Shown one piece after another: positions 37,861-46,979 of a DNA stretch of 48,519 nt. This stretch comes from an uncultured Acetobacteraceae bacterium (GTDB taxonomy: Bacteria > Pseudomonadota > Alphaproteobacteria > Acetobacterales > Acetobacteraceae): positions 1 to 48,519 of the forward strand of contig CAITUP010000144.1 in assembly GCA_903895595.1 (NCBI GenBank). Reading direction: 5' to 3'. The notes beneath the pieces were generated by a model, which saw nothing but the letters and a program-made list of their open reading frames with translations, did not search any database and was not told where the DNA came from. Every line of letters begins with the position of its first letter. Position 1 is the stretch's first letter. The translations under genes were made by a program, and so were the position numbers.

Positions 37861-38083
37861 CGAACAGCATGATCGGTGCGCCTGGCATCACCGTGCTGAT
37901 CGCGTGTTTGTAAACGAGCTGGGTATGCCCATCCCGCCGCAGAAGAACGGAAAAATTATCGAACCAGGTAATGATACCCTGCAGTTTGACTCCGTTCACC
38001 AGGAACACCGTGACCGGTGTTTTGCTTTTCCGCACATGGTTCAGGAACACGTCCTGAACATTTTGCGCCTTTTCGTTGGCCAC
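37799..38083 (-). CDS. hfq: RNA chaperone Hfq
   Basis: 94 residues with a GTG start (38083) eight bases after AAGGA. Sm1 and Sm2 motifs are complete: [40 protein letters not shown] and [13 protein letters not shown], where the Y-K-H is the uridine-binding proximal site. The tail is short, as in other alphaproteobacteria. Hfq pairs small RNAs with mRNAs. Order hfq-hflX is widely conserved. Confidence 0.97.
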   Translation of the reverse strand: MANEKAQNVQDVFLNHVRKSKTPVTVFLVNGVKLQGIITWFDNFSVLLRRDGHTQLVYKHAISTVMPGAPIMLFDASKAEASAGATREMAPADG

Positions 38084-38173
38084 TTTCGGATTCCTTCTCG
38101 TTTGCCGTTCAAGGCGGTCTCACGGCGGGTCGTGGCACGGCCACCGCATGTTACGCTTTATCGGCGTACCGCC

Positions 38174-38818
38174 TCAGGCAAGCAAGCGAAGTTCAGCGGC
38201 GAGGTGGTATGCGGAAGGGAAATGGATATCCGGCGCGGCGTTTTCAACGCCCCCATCGTGGGAAGCATCGCCGACCAGAACCGCCGTCACCCCGGCGGCG
38301 CGTGCGGCGACCATATCCAGCGCGGTATCGCCCAAATACCAGACCGACCGGTCGGCCTGGCGACCCAGTTTCTCCAGCGCCAGGAAGATGGGCGCGGGAC
38401 TCGGCTTGTCGGCGGAGGCGTCGCCGGCCCCGATGACGGTGCCGAAGTGACGGTCCCAGCCCAAATGGGCGACCTCCGCGCGCAGATAGGCGCCGGCCTT
38501 GTTCGACACCACGCCCTGCGTCCACGCCGCGCCGGCTTCCAGGGCAGCCGTGACATCGGGCATCGGCTGCACGTAGCTCAGATGGTTATCCTTGAACGCA
38601 GCGTAGAAGACGTCGCGCGCTTCCTCCCATCGGTCGCCGAACATCGGCGGGAAGCTTTCCTTCAACGCGACTCGGACCCGCTGTTTGGTCTCCTCGACCG
38701 TCCAAAGCGGCTTGCCGAACGCCTGGAACGTCGCGTTGAGGGCGCCGGCAATCGCGGCCCAGCCATCGACCAGGGTGTTGTCCCAATCGTACAGCAACAG
38801 CGACGGACGGTCCGTCAC
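38174..38818 (-). CDS. HAD-family phosphatase (phosphoglycolate-phosphatase-like)
   Basis: 214 residues from a GTG (38818) that overlaps the stop of the upstream gene (GTGA). HAD motifs: LLLYDWDNTLVDG (catalytic Asp11, Asp13), VVSNKAGAYL (motif II Ser-Asn), the Lys in GDASADKPSPAPIFLALEKL, and YLGDTALDMVAARAAGV (motif IV). A helical cap sits between motifs I and II. It dephosphorylates a small molecule. Coupled translation with the unknown protein upstream suggests a shared pathway, perhaps in surface sugar metabolism; that is inference. Confidence 0.88.
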   Translation of the reverse strand: MTDRPSLLLYDWDNTLVDGWAAIAGALNATFQAFGKPLWTVEETKQRVRVALKESFPPMFGDRWEEARDVFYAAFKDNHLSYVQPMPDVTAALEAGAAWTQGVVSNKAGAYLRAEVAHLGWDRHFGTVIGAGDASADKPSPAPIFLALEKLGRQADRSVWYLGDTALDMVAARAAGVTAVLVGDASHDGGVENAAPDIHFPSAYHLAAELRLLA

Positions 38819-40017
38819 GTCGCGCCCCGCCCAAGGCGGGCGAGCACAACCGCATTGGCGCACACCTTCAACCACCCGTCGAACGAGAAATCATGCGCGT
38901 TCTCATCCGTGGCAAAGCGGTCGATATAGCCCTTCAGCAACCCCGGCATCACGACTTCCACGGTGCCGGCCGGCCGGGCGCGTCCGGCCGGCACGACCCA
39001 TAGCAGCGTATTGTTGCCATGGCGCCGCAGGGACAGGAACAGCGGGAGGATTTCCTCTTCCGGGACCGGCGTATTGCGCTTGTAGATGAAAATCTTCTCG
39101 GCGATTTCCAGCTCTTCCAGGAATTTCCGGCGCAGGAACTTCAAACGCGCGGCTTCCTGTTCGCGCATCAGCCAAGGACTGCGCTCTCCCTCGTACACGA
39201 AGGTGTGATAGACGAGGCCATACTTCTTTTCATGGACCATGAACTCCCGCGGCGCGTCGCCTTGCAGCCGCGGGTCGACGTCGTCGTCCTCGCCGATCCC
39301 GGCGAAGCCGTCGTCCAGCCCACGGATCAGGCTGCGCAGGAAGGTACTGGAAAACCGCAATAGGCCCAGCGGTTCCGACTCGCAGCGGCGCTGGACCAAC
39401 CCGTATTCGCAGTTCTCCCCCAGGCTTTCGAACTGCAGCGCCAGCGCCGGGAGATCGAGCCCGGTGCGTTCGGCGACCCACGCCGCCAAGTCGGCCGGCG
39501 GACGGTCCTTGAAATCGTGGCTATCGCCGCCGCTGATCATCACGCCCCGCGGCGCCCTCCACGCTCGGTCGGCGTCATCCTGGACCACACGGTAAAGCCG
39601 CATTTCCACCAGGGAGAACGCCAGTTGCCGCTGATCCGTGGTGGCGAGAAACTCCGAAGGCAAGACGGCGTCGGGATGTTGCAGCACGATCCGGATGGCA
39701 CCCGTCCCGCGCAGCAGGTGACCGGGGACCCGGTAGCCAAGCAGAGTCGGGCGAGAAAGGGCAGACGATCCGACGACCGAACCGTTGACAGACACGATGA
39801 TACGCTGGGCCGGCAGTTCGGGAGCATGCACGAAGGGAATGACATCGAGTTGTAGCACGTAATCGTCATCGGGCGCGATATCGCGCAGCACGACGTGGCT
39901 TTCCGTCCCGATGGCCCAGGTAAACCCTGCCTCAGGCTGAGCCCAACCGCCATCCAGGTAGCCGAGGCTGTTGCCCTCGGCCCTGAAGTCGATCACGAGT
40001 GCGAGTTCAGCCCCCAT
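38815..40017 (-). CDS. Two-domain protein of unknown function with beta-rich N-terminal module
   Basis: 400 residues. Residues about 15-145 form a beta-rich module (GYLDGGWAQPEAGFTWAIGT, then LPAQRIIVSVNGSVVGSSAL, and LLRGTGAIRIVLQHPDAVLP) that also ends the sulfotransferase upstream. The C-terminal part has ALQFESLGENCEYGLVQRRC, then LGLLRFSS, a motif I associate with polysaccharide-related proteins of Acetobacteraceae, and later a Lys/Arg-rich helix (ARLKFLRRKFLEELEIAEKI). No signal peptide or membrane helix. GTGA overlap with the HAD gene. Function unknown; a role in surface glycan modification is a guess from context. Confidence 0.72.
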   Translation of the reverse strand: MGAELALVIDFRAEGNSLGYLDGGWAQPEAGFTWAIGTESHVVLRDIAPDDDYVLQLDVIPFVHAPELPAQRIIVSVNGSVVGSSALSRPTLLGYRVPGHLLRGTGAIRIVLQHPDAVLPSEFLATTDQRQLAFSLVEMRLYRVVQDDADRAWRAPRGVMISGGDSHDFKDRPPADLAAWVAERTGLDLPALALQFESLGENCEYGLVQRRCESEPLGLLRFSSTFLRSLIRGLDDGFAGIGEDDDVDPRLQGDAPREFMVHEKKYGLVYHTFVYEGERSPWLMREQEAARLKFLRRKFLEELEIAEKIFIYKRNTPVPEEEILPLFLSLRRHGNNTLLWVVPAGRARPAGTVEVVMPGLLKGYIDRFATDENAHDFSFDGWLKVCANAVVLARLGRGAT

Positions 40018-40193
40018 CCCGAACGAACCAATTCCCCTCTATATGACAGCCTGCACACCCTAACGTGCCGTGTATCCGACTTTCGTATACAAAATTGCAA
40101 CCCTGACGAATGTCAGGATATGTCAAGCGACTTCATTAACGCATATCGCTCTCAAAAATTCCACAGGCCCCCATGAAATCGCGAGGCAGCCGA

Positions 40194-41918
40194 TCAGCGT
40201 CCATGCACTTGATAAAGCACAATCTTGTGCAGCGCGAAACCCAGCAGCCGTTCATCGTCGAAACCGTTGATGTCGCGTGGGCGCGCCGCATCCGGAAGCC
40301 GCAGCGAAAGCGCCACCGGCTCGTTCGGCGGCAGCAAGCCGGCGGGAAACTCGCACTCGATCACGGATATCCTGGTCAAACGGGCGACTCCAAGGCGCTT
40401 GTCGCCAGCCCAAACCTCGACCCGCTGCGCGGGCAGCTTTTCCTCGGACACAAACGGGCTTCCGACGATTCGCAGGACACATAGGTCGGCGTCCGGCAAC
40501 GCCGGCAGGCTTAACCGGCTCACAGGCGCGTTGGTCCAGGTAAACGTGCGCTCGGTTACCGACCAGCCATCCAACTGATAGCCGGCCCCCTCTCCGCCGA
40601 CGCCGAACGCGATGGAGGTCACCAACTCCATCCATGGCGCACCCGGCGCGGCTTGCGGCGCGGGATCCAGATAGCGTTCGATCAGGTCCGGATCGTCCAA
40701 TGCCAGAAGGTCGCGATCCTCCCCCTGATCGGCTTGCGGCTCTTCCGGTGCGGGAGCCTGCGGGGCCGCGGTCTTGGGCGGAACGCCGGTCATCAGCGAC
40801 GCCCCAGCCAGACGGGCGAGCTGCACGCCGGTGACCGACGCCCCACCGGTCTGTTCCAACGCCCAGGAGACCATGTCGAACAGCTTCTGGTCTTCCGCCA
40901 CCCTGTCGCGCAAAGCGCCCGCGTAGAGCCACCGCAAGTCGCCGCGGGTCAGGATCGCTTCGGATCTGTTGTGGCGGGCGCTGCTGCCGATGTTCCAGCG
41001 TTCTTGCAACCAGCGTTCGTACAGAGCCGTCGTGGTGATTTCCACGTCATGCACAACAAGACGGTCGATCGCCGATGCATATGTCCCCCTCATCCCCCGC
41101 CCCAGGTAAATGCATGCCCGATTGGGCTGGGTGATTTCCGGATGCATCAGCGCTCGGGATGCCAGTTCCTTCAGTTCGCGATCCCCGATATCGGCCGGCA
41201 ATCGGGGAATCTCCAGATATTGCAGTATCTCCGCTGTGTCGGGTGCGGTGCCCAGCGGGTCCTGTCGCAACCGGCCGATGGCGTAGTTCGCCTGCGACAG
41301 CATCTGCCCGAGCGGATCGCGGATTACGGTGAATATGCGGTCGCCGGCGCGGATGCCGGCATCGCCGACGTAACTGCCGAGTTCCATGTGGCCGTAGACG
41401 AAGAACCGCTCGTGGAACGGCAACTGACGGCAAATGCCGCCAACCGTTGCCAGAAACTCTTCCTCGGACAGCCAACCCTCGAGCTCCAGCATCCTGGGGA
41501 GCGGCAGCCCGCGAGTCGCGAGGTTGAAGATCAGGTCGGTGCCAGCACATTTGGGCACGTGAATGAAGATGTCCCGGCCCATGGCGCGAAACGTGGACAG
41601 GAGATTGCGCATGATTCCACGGCGGAACTCGCCGCTGGTCAGTGCGGCGCGAAACTGTGCCGGTGCATCGAAATCGGCTTCCGGCACCGCCATGGCAGGG
41701 TCGTCCGGTGCCCGTCCGAGCACCGCTAAGAAGATGTCAATCGGCGCGATACCGCTGAAATCGAGCATGCCGATCAGATCGCCGATGCTCCGGTTCGGTG
41801 CCAGATAGGTCAGCAGACCGAACAACGCCTGTTGCGATCTCGGCATCGGAATGCGGCGTTCCGGTAGTGCGAGCATGATGTCGCGCTGTGTCTCGGGGAG
41901 CGGACTATGTGCGGTCAT
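40194..41918 (-). CDS. Sulfotransferase-family protein with C-terminal beta-rich module
   Basis: 574 residues. Residues 60-105 (IFLAVLGRAPDDP, FRAALTSGEFRRGI) resemble a DUF4214-like helical segment. Residues 115-320 are sulfotransferase-like: IFIHVPKCAGTDLIFNL (5'-PAPS site, 120-127) and IFTVIRDPLGQMLSQANYAI (Arg200 and Ser208, 3'-PAPS site). After a Pro/Ala linker (380-430), residues 440-574 form the same beta-rich module found at the start of the next gene (YQLDGWSVTERTFTWTNAPV, LPAQRVEVWAGDKRLGVARL). It may sulfate a surface polysaccharide. It is separated by 176 AT-richer bases from the downstream gene. Confidence 0.75.
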   Translation of the reverse strand: MTAHSPLPETQRDIMLALPERRIPMPRSQQALFGLLTYLAPNRSIGDLIGMLDFSGIAPIDIFLAVLGRAPDDPAMAVPEADFDAPAQFRAALTSGEFRRGIMRNLLSTFRAMGRDIFIHVPKCAGTDLIFNLATRGLPLPRMLELEGWLSEEEFLATVGGICRQLPFHERFFVYGHMELGSYVGDAGIRAGDRIFTVIRDPLGQMLSQANYAIGRLRQDPLGTAPDTAEILQYLEIPRLPADIGDRELKELASRALMHPEITQPNRACIYLGRGMRGTYASAIDRLVVHDVEITTTALYERWLQERWNIGSSARHNRSEAILTRGDLRWLYAGALRDRVAEDQKLFDMVSWALEQTGGASVTGVQLARLAGASLMTGVPPKTAAPQAPAPEEPQADQGEDRDLLALDDPDLIERYLDPAPQAAPGAPWMELVTSIAFGVGGEGAGYQLDGWSVTERTFTWTNAPVSRLSLPALPDADLCVLRIVGSPFVSEEKLPAQRVEVWAGDKRLGVARLTRISVIECEFPAGLLPPNEPVALSLRLPDAARPRDINGFDDERLLGFALHKIVLYQVHGR

Positions 41919-42078
41919 GGCTGCTGCGCCTTGGGATAACGTCGCGCGGCGACACCGAGTCCGTGTCTCTGGCGGCGATTTGTTTGGCCAGATCGATCAT
42001 CGGGCGCGAAATGCATACTGTAAGCGCGGCCCTTAATAAAGACCCGTTAGTATTTTGATAAACAACAAATAAAACAGC

Positions 42079-42330
42079 TCAACCGCCGCCGATCTTCGGG
42101 ATCAGCACAATCTCGCTGCCCGGCCGCAACTCGGCGCTGTAAGCATCCTGGAAAATCTCACCGTCGATAGCAACGGCCATGCTTTCTTCCACTTGCGTCC
42201 CCAATCCTGGAAAACGTTTCTCCAATTCCAGGATCAAGCGACGAAAGGTGGTCGCCTCCACCTCGAATTCCGTGACCCCGCCGGTAAGGGACAGAGATGC
42301 GGAACCCGAGGAGAGGACGACCGTAGGCAC
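42079..42330 (-). CDS. MoaD/ThiS-family small sulfur-carrier-like protein
   Basis: 83 residues. A ubiquitin-like beta-grasp fold is seen in VTEFEVEATTFRRLILELEK, then RFPGLG, and ends in IVLIPKIGGG with the C-terminal Gly-Gly that carries sulfur in MoaD. It lies five bases after a molybdenum hydroxylase large subunit, so a dedicated role in cofactor assembly or sulfuration of that enzyme is plausible. It could also be a SAMP-like modifier. It ends in GGG instead of GG. Confidence 0.8.
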   Translation of the reverse strand: MPTVVLSSGSASLSLTGGVTEFEVEATTFRRLILELEKRFPGLGTQVEESMAVAIDGEIFQDAYSAELRPGSEIVLIPKIGGG

Positions 42331-42335
42331 TTGGA

Positions 42336-44600
42336 TCAGCCGGCGTCGATGGCGGCGCGCACTTTCGGCGGCGACATCGGCAGGTCCGGCATGCGAAGGC
42401 CGATGGCCCCCTTGATCGCGTTGGAGATGGCAGCCATCGGCGGAACGATCGGCACCTCGCCCACGCCGCGTGCCCCGAAGGGATGGCGGGGGTTCGGAAC
42501 TTCGACCAGCACGGCCTCGATCATCGGCAGATCGGAGGCAACCGGGCAGCGGTAGTCGAGGAAGCCAGGGTTATCCATCTGACCCTTGGCGTTGTATATG
42601 TATTCCTCGCTCAACGCCCAGCCGATGCCCTGCGCGGCACCGCCTTGGATCTGGCCTTCCACGTAGGACGGGTGGATGGCCTTGCCGACGTCCTGGATCG
42701 CGGTGTAGCGGACGATATCCACCTTGCCGGTTTCCTTATCGACGGCGACGTCGCAGATGTGGGCGCCGAAGCCCGCACCGGCGCCTTGCGCGTTGACCGA
42801 CACTTCCGCGTTGATCGGACCGCCGGTCCGGCCTTGCTTCAGCGCGATGGCCGCGAGGTCCAACGGCTCGAACGCGCCGGCGTTGGTGCCAGCGGGATAC
42901 GCCTTGCCGTCTTTCCATTCCACCGCGTCCACGGGAATGTCCCAGGTGGCGGCCGCACGGGCTTTCAGCTGGTCCACGACCTTTTCGCTCGCCTGCGTCA
43001 CCGCCATGCCCGTCGCGAACGTCACGCGCGAACCGCCGGTGAGGAAGGTGAAGCCGATGGAGGCGGTGTCGGCGACGATGGCCTTCACCTTCGACACCGG
43101 AATGCCGAGGACTTCCGCCGCCATCATGCCCATGGAGGCACGCGAGCCGCCAATGTCCGGACTGCCGGTGGCGACCATGACAGTGCCATCTTCGTTGATG
43201 TGCACGGTCGCGGAGGACTCACCGCCGATGTTGAACCAGAAGCCGACGGCGAGACCGCGTCCGTGCCCTTCCGCCAACGGTGCCTTCCAATGCGGATGCG
43301 CGCGAGTCGCTTCCAGCACCTGGGTGAAGCCGATGTTGGTGTGGGTCGGGCCGTAATGGGTCTTGGAACCGTTCACGACCGCGTTCTTCTCGCGGAGCAC
43401 GAGCGGGTCCATGCCCAGCTTGCGGGCCAGATCGTCCACGGCGCATTCCACCGCGAAAGAGCTGATCGGCGCGCCGGGCGCGCGGTAGGCCGCGACCTTC
43501 GGACGGTTGCTGACCACATCGTAGCCGACGACGTCGACATTCGCGATGTCGTACATCGCGAGGCCGCACATCGCGCCGGGACCGACCGGCGAGCCGGCAT
43601 AGGCACCCGCCTGGAACTTCAGCACCTGCTGAGCGGCAACGATGGTGCCGTCCTTCTTGGCGCCGAGCTTCACGGTGACCGAGGCGCCCGAGGTCGGACC
43701 CGAACCGCGGAACACTTCCTCCCGCGTCATCTGCATCTTCACGGACCGGCCGGACTTACGCGACAGCGCAACAGCCACGGGCTCCAAGTAGATGAGAGTC
43801 TTGCCGCCGAAGCCGCCGCCGATTTCGGCGGGGTTCACGCGTATCTGCGCCATGTCGATCCCAAGCAGCTTCGCCGTATACGCTCGGATCATGAAATGAC
43901 CCTGGCTGGAGGCGTGGATCGTGACTTGACCGTCGGGGGCGTAGGTCGCGAGGCAAGCATGAGGCTCGATATAGGCCTGATGCACCGGTTTGGTGGTGTA
44001 GCTGTCCTCGAAGATGACTTCGGCTTCGGCGAAGCCCGCGTCGATGTCGCCCTTTTTGAAAGTGACGACCTTCGCGATGTTGGACGCGGTGGCCGGCTTC
44101 GGGTTGACGCCAGCGGTAAACATGTCGGCGTGCAGCACCGGCGCGCCGGGTTGCATGGCCTCGTCCACGTCGATGACATGCGGCAGCACATCGTATGTCA
44201 CGTCGATCAGCGCCAGCGCCTCATCGGCGAGGGCGGCGGTCGTCGCGGCGACGGCGGCGATGGCATGACCTTCATAAAGGGCCTTGCCGCGCGCCATGAT
44301 GTTGTCGGACAGATCGCGGAAGTTCATCGGGCCTTCGCCGACGAACGCTTCTTCCGAAGCGATTTCCGGGAAATCCTTCGACGTCACCACGGCGTAAACG
44401 CCCTTTAGGGCTTCCGCCTTGGAGGTGTCGATCGACACGATGCGCGCATGCGCATGCGGGGAGCGCAGGATTTTGCCCCACAGCATGCCCGAGGCGCGGG
44501 TATCGGCGGCGAATACCGCACGGCCCGTGACCTTATCCACGCCATCCGGACGGATGGGGCGGGTCCCGACGACCTTCAGGTCGCTGGAAATGTAGTTCAT
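42336..44600 (-). CDS. Molybdenum hydroxylase large subunit, xanthine-dehydrogenase family
   Basis: 754 residues. Molybdopterin-binding subunit features: TGRAVFAADTRASGMLWGKI, HAHARIVSID, GGGFGGKTLIYLEPVAVALS, the active-site loop AYRAPGAP at residues 371-378 and catalytic Glu715 in FGARGVGEVPIVPP. The loop differs from both CO dehydrogenase forms (AYxCSFR and AYRGAGR). It lies second to last in a medium-small-large-MoaD order and overlaps nothing. It is quite different from the CoxL at 11848. Substrate unknown; purines, aldehydes and aromatic or heterocyclic compounds are typical. Confidence 0.92.
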   Translation of the reverse strand: MNYISSDLKVVGTRPIRPDGVDKVTGRAVFAADTRASGMLWGKILRSPHAHARIVSIDTSKAEALKGVYAVVTSKDFPEIASEEAFVGEGPMNFRDLSDNIMARGKALYEGHAIAAVAATTAALADEALALIDVTYDVLPHVIDVDEAMQPGAPVLHADMFTAGVNPKPATASNIAKVVTFKKGDIDAGFAEAEVIFEDSYTTKPVHQAYIEPHACLATYAPDGQVTIHASSQGHFMIRAYTAKLLGIDMAQIRVNPAEIGGGFGGKTLIYLEPVAVALSRKSGRSVKMQMTREEVFRGSGPTSGASVTVKLGAKKDGTIVAAQQVLKFQAGAYAGSPVGPGAMCGLAMYDIANVDVVGYDVVSNRPKVAAYRAPGAPISSFAVECAVDDLARKLGMDPLVLREKNAVVNGSKTHYGPTHTNIGFTQVLEATRAHPHWKAPLAEGHGRGLAVGFWFNIGGESSATVHINEDGTVMVATGSPDIGGSRASMGMMAAEVLGIPVSKVKAIVADTASIGFTFLTGGSRVTFATGMAVTQASEKVVDQLKARAAATWDIPVDAVEWKDGKAYPAGTNAGAFEPLDLAAIALKQGRTGGPINAEVSVNAQGAGAGFGAHICDVAVDKETGKVDIVRYTAIQDVGKAIHPSYVEGQIQGGAAQGIGWALSEEYIYNAKGQMDNPGFLDYRCPVASDLPMIEAVLVEVPNPRHPFGARGVGEVPIVPPMAAISNAIKGAIGLRMPDLPMSPPKVRAAIDAG

Positions 44601-45083
44601 TTAGACAGTCTCCCCTCGCATGACGGCGGCTGCATCCATAACGGCGCGAATGACTTTGTCGTAGCCCGTGCAGCGGCAGAGGTTGCCGGCCAGCCAGTAG
44701 CGGGCTTCGGTCTCGGTCGGGTTGGGGTTTTCGTCCAGCAGCGCCTTGGTGGCGACGATCAGCCCCGGAGTGCAGAAGCCGCATTGCAGCGCCGCATGTT
44801 CCAGAAACTTCTGCTGAATCGGGTGCAGATGGTCGCCCTGAGCGATACCTTCGATCGTGGTGATCGACTTGCCTTCGGCTTCAACGCCCAGAACCAGGCA
44901 GGAGCAGACCAACGTGCCGTCGATCAGAACCGAACAGGCGCCGCAGTCGCCGGACGCACAGCCTTCCTTGGCGCCGGTCAGACCGACGACATCGCGCAGC
45001 ACGTCCAGCAGGGTCTGCTGCGTCTCGCACAGGAATTCGGCGGCCTCGCCGTTAATGGTGGTCGTAACGTGTGACTTGCTCAT
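44601..45083 (-). CDS. Molybdenum hydroxylase small subunit, two [2Fe-2S] clusters
   Basis: 160 residues. Cluster ligands in KEGCASGDCGACSVLIDG plus a further Cys (TLVCSC), and in [11 protein letters not shown] and [13 protein letters not shown]. It carries electrons between the molybdenum and FAD subunits. It is directly adjacent to the large-subunit gene with no gap and follows the FAD subunit by one base. Confidence 0.93.
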   Translation of the reverse strand: MSKSHVTTTINGEAAEFLCETQQTLLDVLRDVVGLTGAKEGCASGDCGACSVLIDGTLVCSCLVLGVEAEGKSITTIEGIAQGDHLHPIQQKFLEHAALQCGFCTPGLIVATKALLDENPNPTETEARYWLAGNLCRCTGYDKVIRAVMDAAAVMRGETV

Positions 45084-45084
45084 C

Positions 45085-45975
45085 TTAGTGGGTCTTTCCT
45101 GTCGCTTTGCCGGCGGCGCGATCGAACGCGATGGCGGCCACGCGGCGCGCCAGCACTCCGGCTACTTTGGTACGGTATTCGGCGGTGCCGCGCTTATCGC
45201 TGATCGGCTTGGCAGCGGCCTGCGCCGCGGCGTCCAGCTTCGCCAGCGTGTCGGCGTCGAGCTTATGCCCAACCAGCACGTCGGCCATTTCCTTCACCAG
45301 CAGCACCGTCGGCGCGACGGCGCCCAGGGAGCAGCGGGCGGCGGTGCAAACGCCATTGGCATCAAGCGTGACGCTGATGCCGCAGCCAACGACCGCGATG
45401 TCCATTTCCGTGCGCGGGATGAAGCGCAGGTACGCATCGGAGGAGTTGGCCGGACGCGCCGGCAGCTTGAATTCCAGGATGAATTCGTCCTTGCCGAGCG
45501 AGGTGCGGCCCGGACCGGTCGGGATCTGCTCGACCGGCACTTCCCGCTTGCCCTTGCTGCCCACCACGACGGCGATCGCGCCGGCGGCATACAGCGCCGG
45601 CACGCTGTCGGCGGCCGGAGAGGCATTGCACAGGTTGCCCGCGAGCGAGCAACGGCCCTGTACCTGGGTGGACCCGATCAGATCGAGCGCTTCCACGATG
45701 CCCGGCCATGCCTTGTTGAGGCCGGCATGCGCCTCGACCACCGCGCCGGGCGTGCCCGCGCCGATGACGAACGCGCCGTTTTCTTCGCGGATACCGATGA
45801 TCCCGGGGATCTTCTTGGTGTCCACGATGATTTCCGGCTTCACCCGGCCCGCGCGCATCTGCACCAGAAGGTCGGTCCCACCTGAAAGGACCTTGGCCAC
45901 GCCGCCGGCGCCGGCCAGAAGTTTAACCGCTGCGTCCACCGAAGTGGGTGCGGCATAGCTGAGACTTGTCATCAT
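45085..45975 (-). CDS. Molybdenum hydroxylase FAD subunit
   Basis: 296 residues. FAD-binding motifs KVLSGGTDLLVQMRAGRVKP and QGRCSLAGNLCNASPAADSV, followed by a CO-dehydrogenase-flavoprotein C-terminal domain. There is no added four-Cys insertion of the kind that carries a [4Fe-4S] cluster in 4-hydroxybenzoyl-CoA reductase, so that identity is unlikely. It is first in the medium-small-large-moaD order. Confidence 0.92.
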   Translation of the reverse strand: MMTSLSYAAPTSVDAAVKLLAGAGGVAKVLSGGTDLLVQMRAGRVKPEIIVDTKKIPGIIGIREENGAFVIGAGTPGAVVEAHAGLNKAWPGIVEALDLIGSTQVQGRCSLAGNLCNASPAADSVPALYAAGAIAVVVGSKGKREVPVEQIPTGPGRTSLGKDEFILEFKLPARPANSSDAYLRFIPRTEMDIAVVGCGISVTLDANGVCTAARCSLGAVAPTVLLVKEMADVLVGHKLDADTLAKLDAAAQAAAKPISDKRGTAEYRTKVAGVLARRVAAIAFDRAAGKATGKTH

Positions 45976-46162
45976 CGCTCCCGAGTTAGTTCATGCTCGT
46001 GGTTCCGGGCCCGGGGGGTCCGGGATCGGCTGGGAGGCAAACTAGGGGAACATTGGCGCGCGGTCGAGAGGGGCCGGGCGGCTGATTTCAGCGGCCGCGT
46101 TCACCGAATGTTAACCTTTGGCTGTCAGGGTTGGGGCCGTGCTTCGTTGAAAGGCGGCTCCG

Positions 46163-46600
46163 ATGGGGTATGATCGCAATATTGCTATGGACGCGGTGCG
46201 GTTCTGGTGCTATCTCTCTCCTGACGGAAGAGATGAGATCAGGGCCTGGTACGAACGGCAAACCGAGGAGGTGCAGGGCGCGGTTCTCGACGCCTTGGAC
46301 CGGTTGGCCGCGCGACACCCGGTCTGGTGGCGACGAAAACCGTTCGGCGTTCTGCACAGCGGGGCCTGCGCGGGGCTGGGAGAAATACGGATCGAATATC
46401 CAAAAGGGACGCATTACCGCATCCTTGGATATTTCGCCGCCACCGGGCTGGATTTTGTCATGGTCTATCCCTTTCCGAAGGACACCGACCCAGCATACCT
46501 CCGAGCATGTCCTGTCGCTCGGTTTCGGAGAATGGAGATTGAGCATGACCCACGACGCAGCGGCCTCTGGCACGGCCAACCCACCGGGTGGTGCCACTAA
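46163..46600 (+). CDS. Phage Gp49-like/HigB-type toxin
   Basis: 145 residues. Pattern VQGAVLDALDRLAARHPVWW, RRKPFGVLHSGACAGLGEIR and YPKGTHYRILGYFAAT is that of the Gp49/RelE-like toxins (DUF891). The antitoxin gene begins inside its 3' end (overlap of 56 bases). An in-frame ATG at 46187 is an alternative start. The last residues, after PKDTDPAYLRACPVA, look variable, so the frame may be extended past its real end in relatives. It probably cuts translated mRNA. Confidence 0.8.
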   Translation: MGYDRNIAMDAVRFWCYLSPDGRDEIRAWYERQTEEVQGAVLDALDRLAARHPVWWRRKPFGVLHSGACAGLGEIRIEYPKGTHYRILGYFAATGLDFVMVYPFPKDTDPAYLRACPVARFRRMEIEHDPRRSGLWHGQPTGWCH

Positions 46601-46961
46601 CCCGTTCGACAGCCAGGGTTTTCGGACAACGTACATGACACACAGGACCAAGGGTTTTTTGGCAGACCAGATTCGTCAGCTGCGCGGCAACCGGTCGCAG
46701 CGAGCATTCGGGGAACTGATCGGCAAACCGCAAAGCGTGGTGTCTCGGCTGGAAAACGAGGAATACGGCAAGCTGACGCTACAAACTTTGTTGGATATCG
46801 CGGAAAAGCTGGATATCGCGCTGGAGGTGCGGTTCGTGGATTATCCGACGTTTATTCGGGGCATTCGGGGGGCGTCGCGGAATTTGGCGCCGCCGGGCTA
46901 CGACGAAGCCGTCAAGGCCGTTGCCGACGCCGCCGATACCGGCGACAAGCGCGCGGCATAG
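46545..46961 (+). CDS. XRE-family antitoxin of the Gp49-like toxin
   Basis: 138 residues from the ATG at 46545, which has GGAG seven bases upstream; a longer open frame upstream is a shadow of the toxin gene. The helix-turn-helix is SQRAFGELIGKPQSVVSRLE, then N-E-E-Y-G-K-L-T-L-Q-T-L-L-D-I-A. A flexible N-terminal 40 residues precede it. It is toxin-first in order, as in HigBA. It would bind the toxin and repress the operon. Confidence 0.82.
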   Translation: MTHDAAASGTANPPGGATNPFDSQGFRTTYMTHRTKGFLADQIRQLRGNRSQRAFGELIGKPQSVVSRLENEEYGKLTLQTLLDIAEKLDIALEVRFVDYPTFIRGIRGASRNLAPPGYDEAVKAVADAADTGDKRAA

Positions 46962-46979
46962 ATTTCCAAGGACTCCCCC

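Noticed and set aside
42483-44408. 641-residue open frame antisense to the molybdenum large subunit
   Set aside because: Shadow frame of Arg/His/Ala/Gly composition with no recognisable domain.
42336-45975. 4-hydroxybenzoyl-CoA reductase, suggested by pobA in the same window
   Set aside because: The FAD subunit lacks the Cys-rich insertion for the extra [4Fe-4S] cluster, and no 4-hydroxybenzoate-CoA ligase is adjacent.
46105-46112. TTAACC near 46110 as a CtrA box
   Set aside because: Only a half site; no second TTAA seven bases away.
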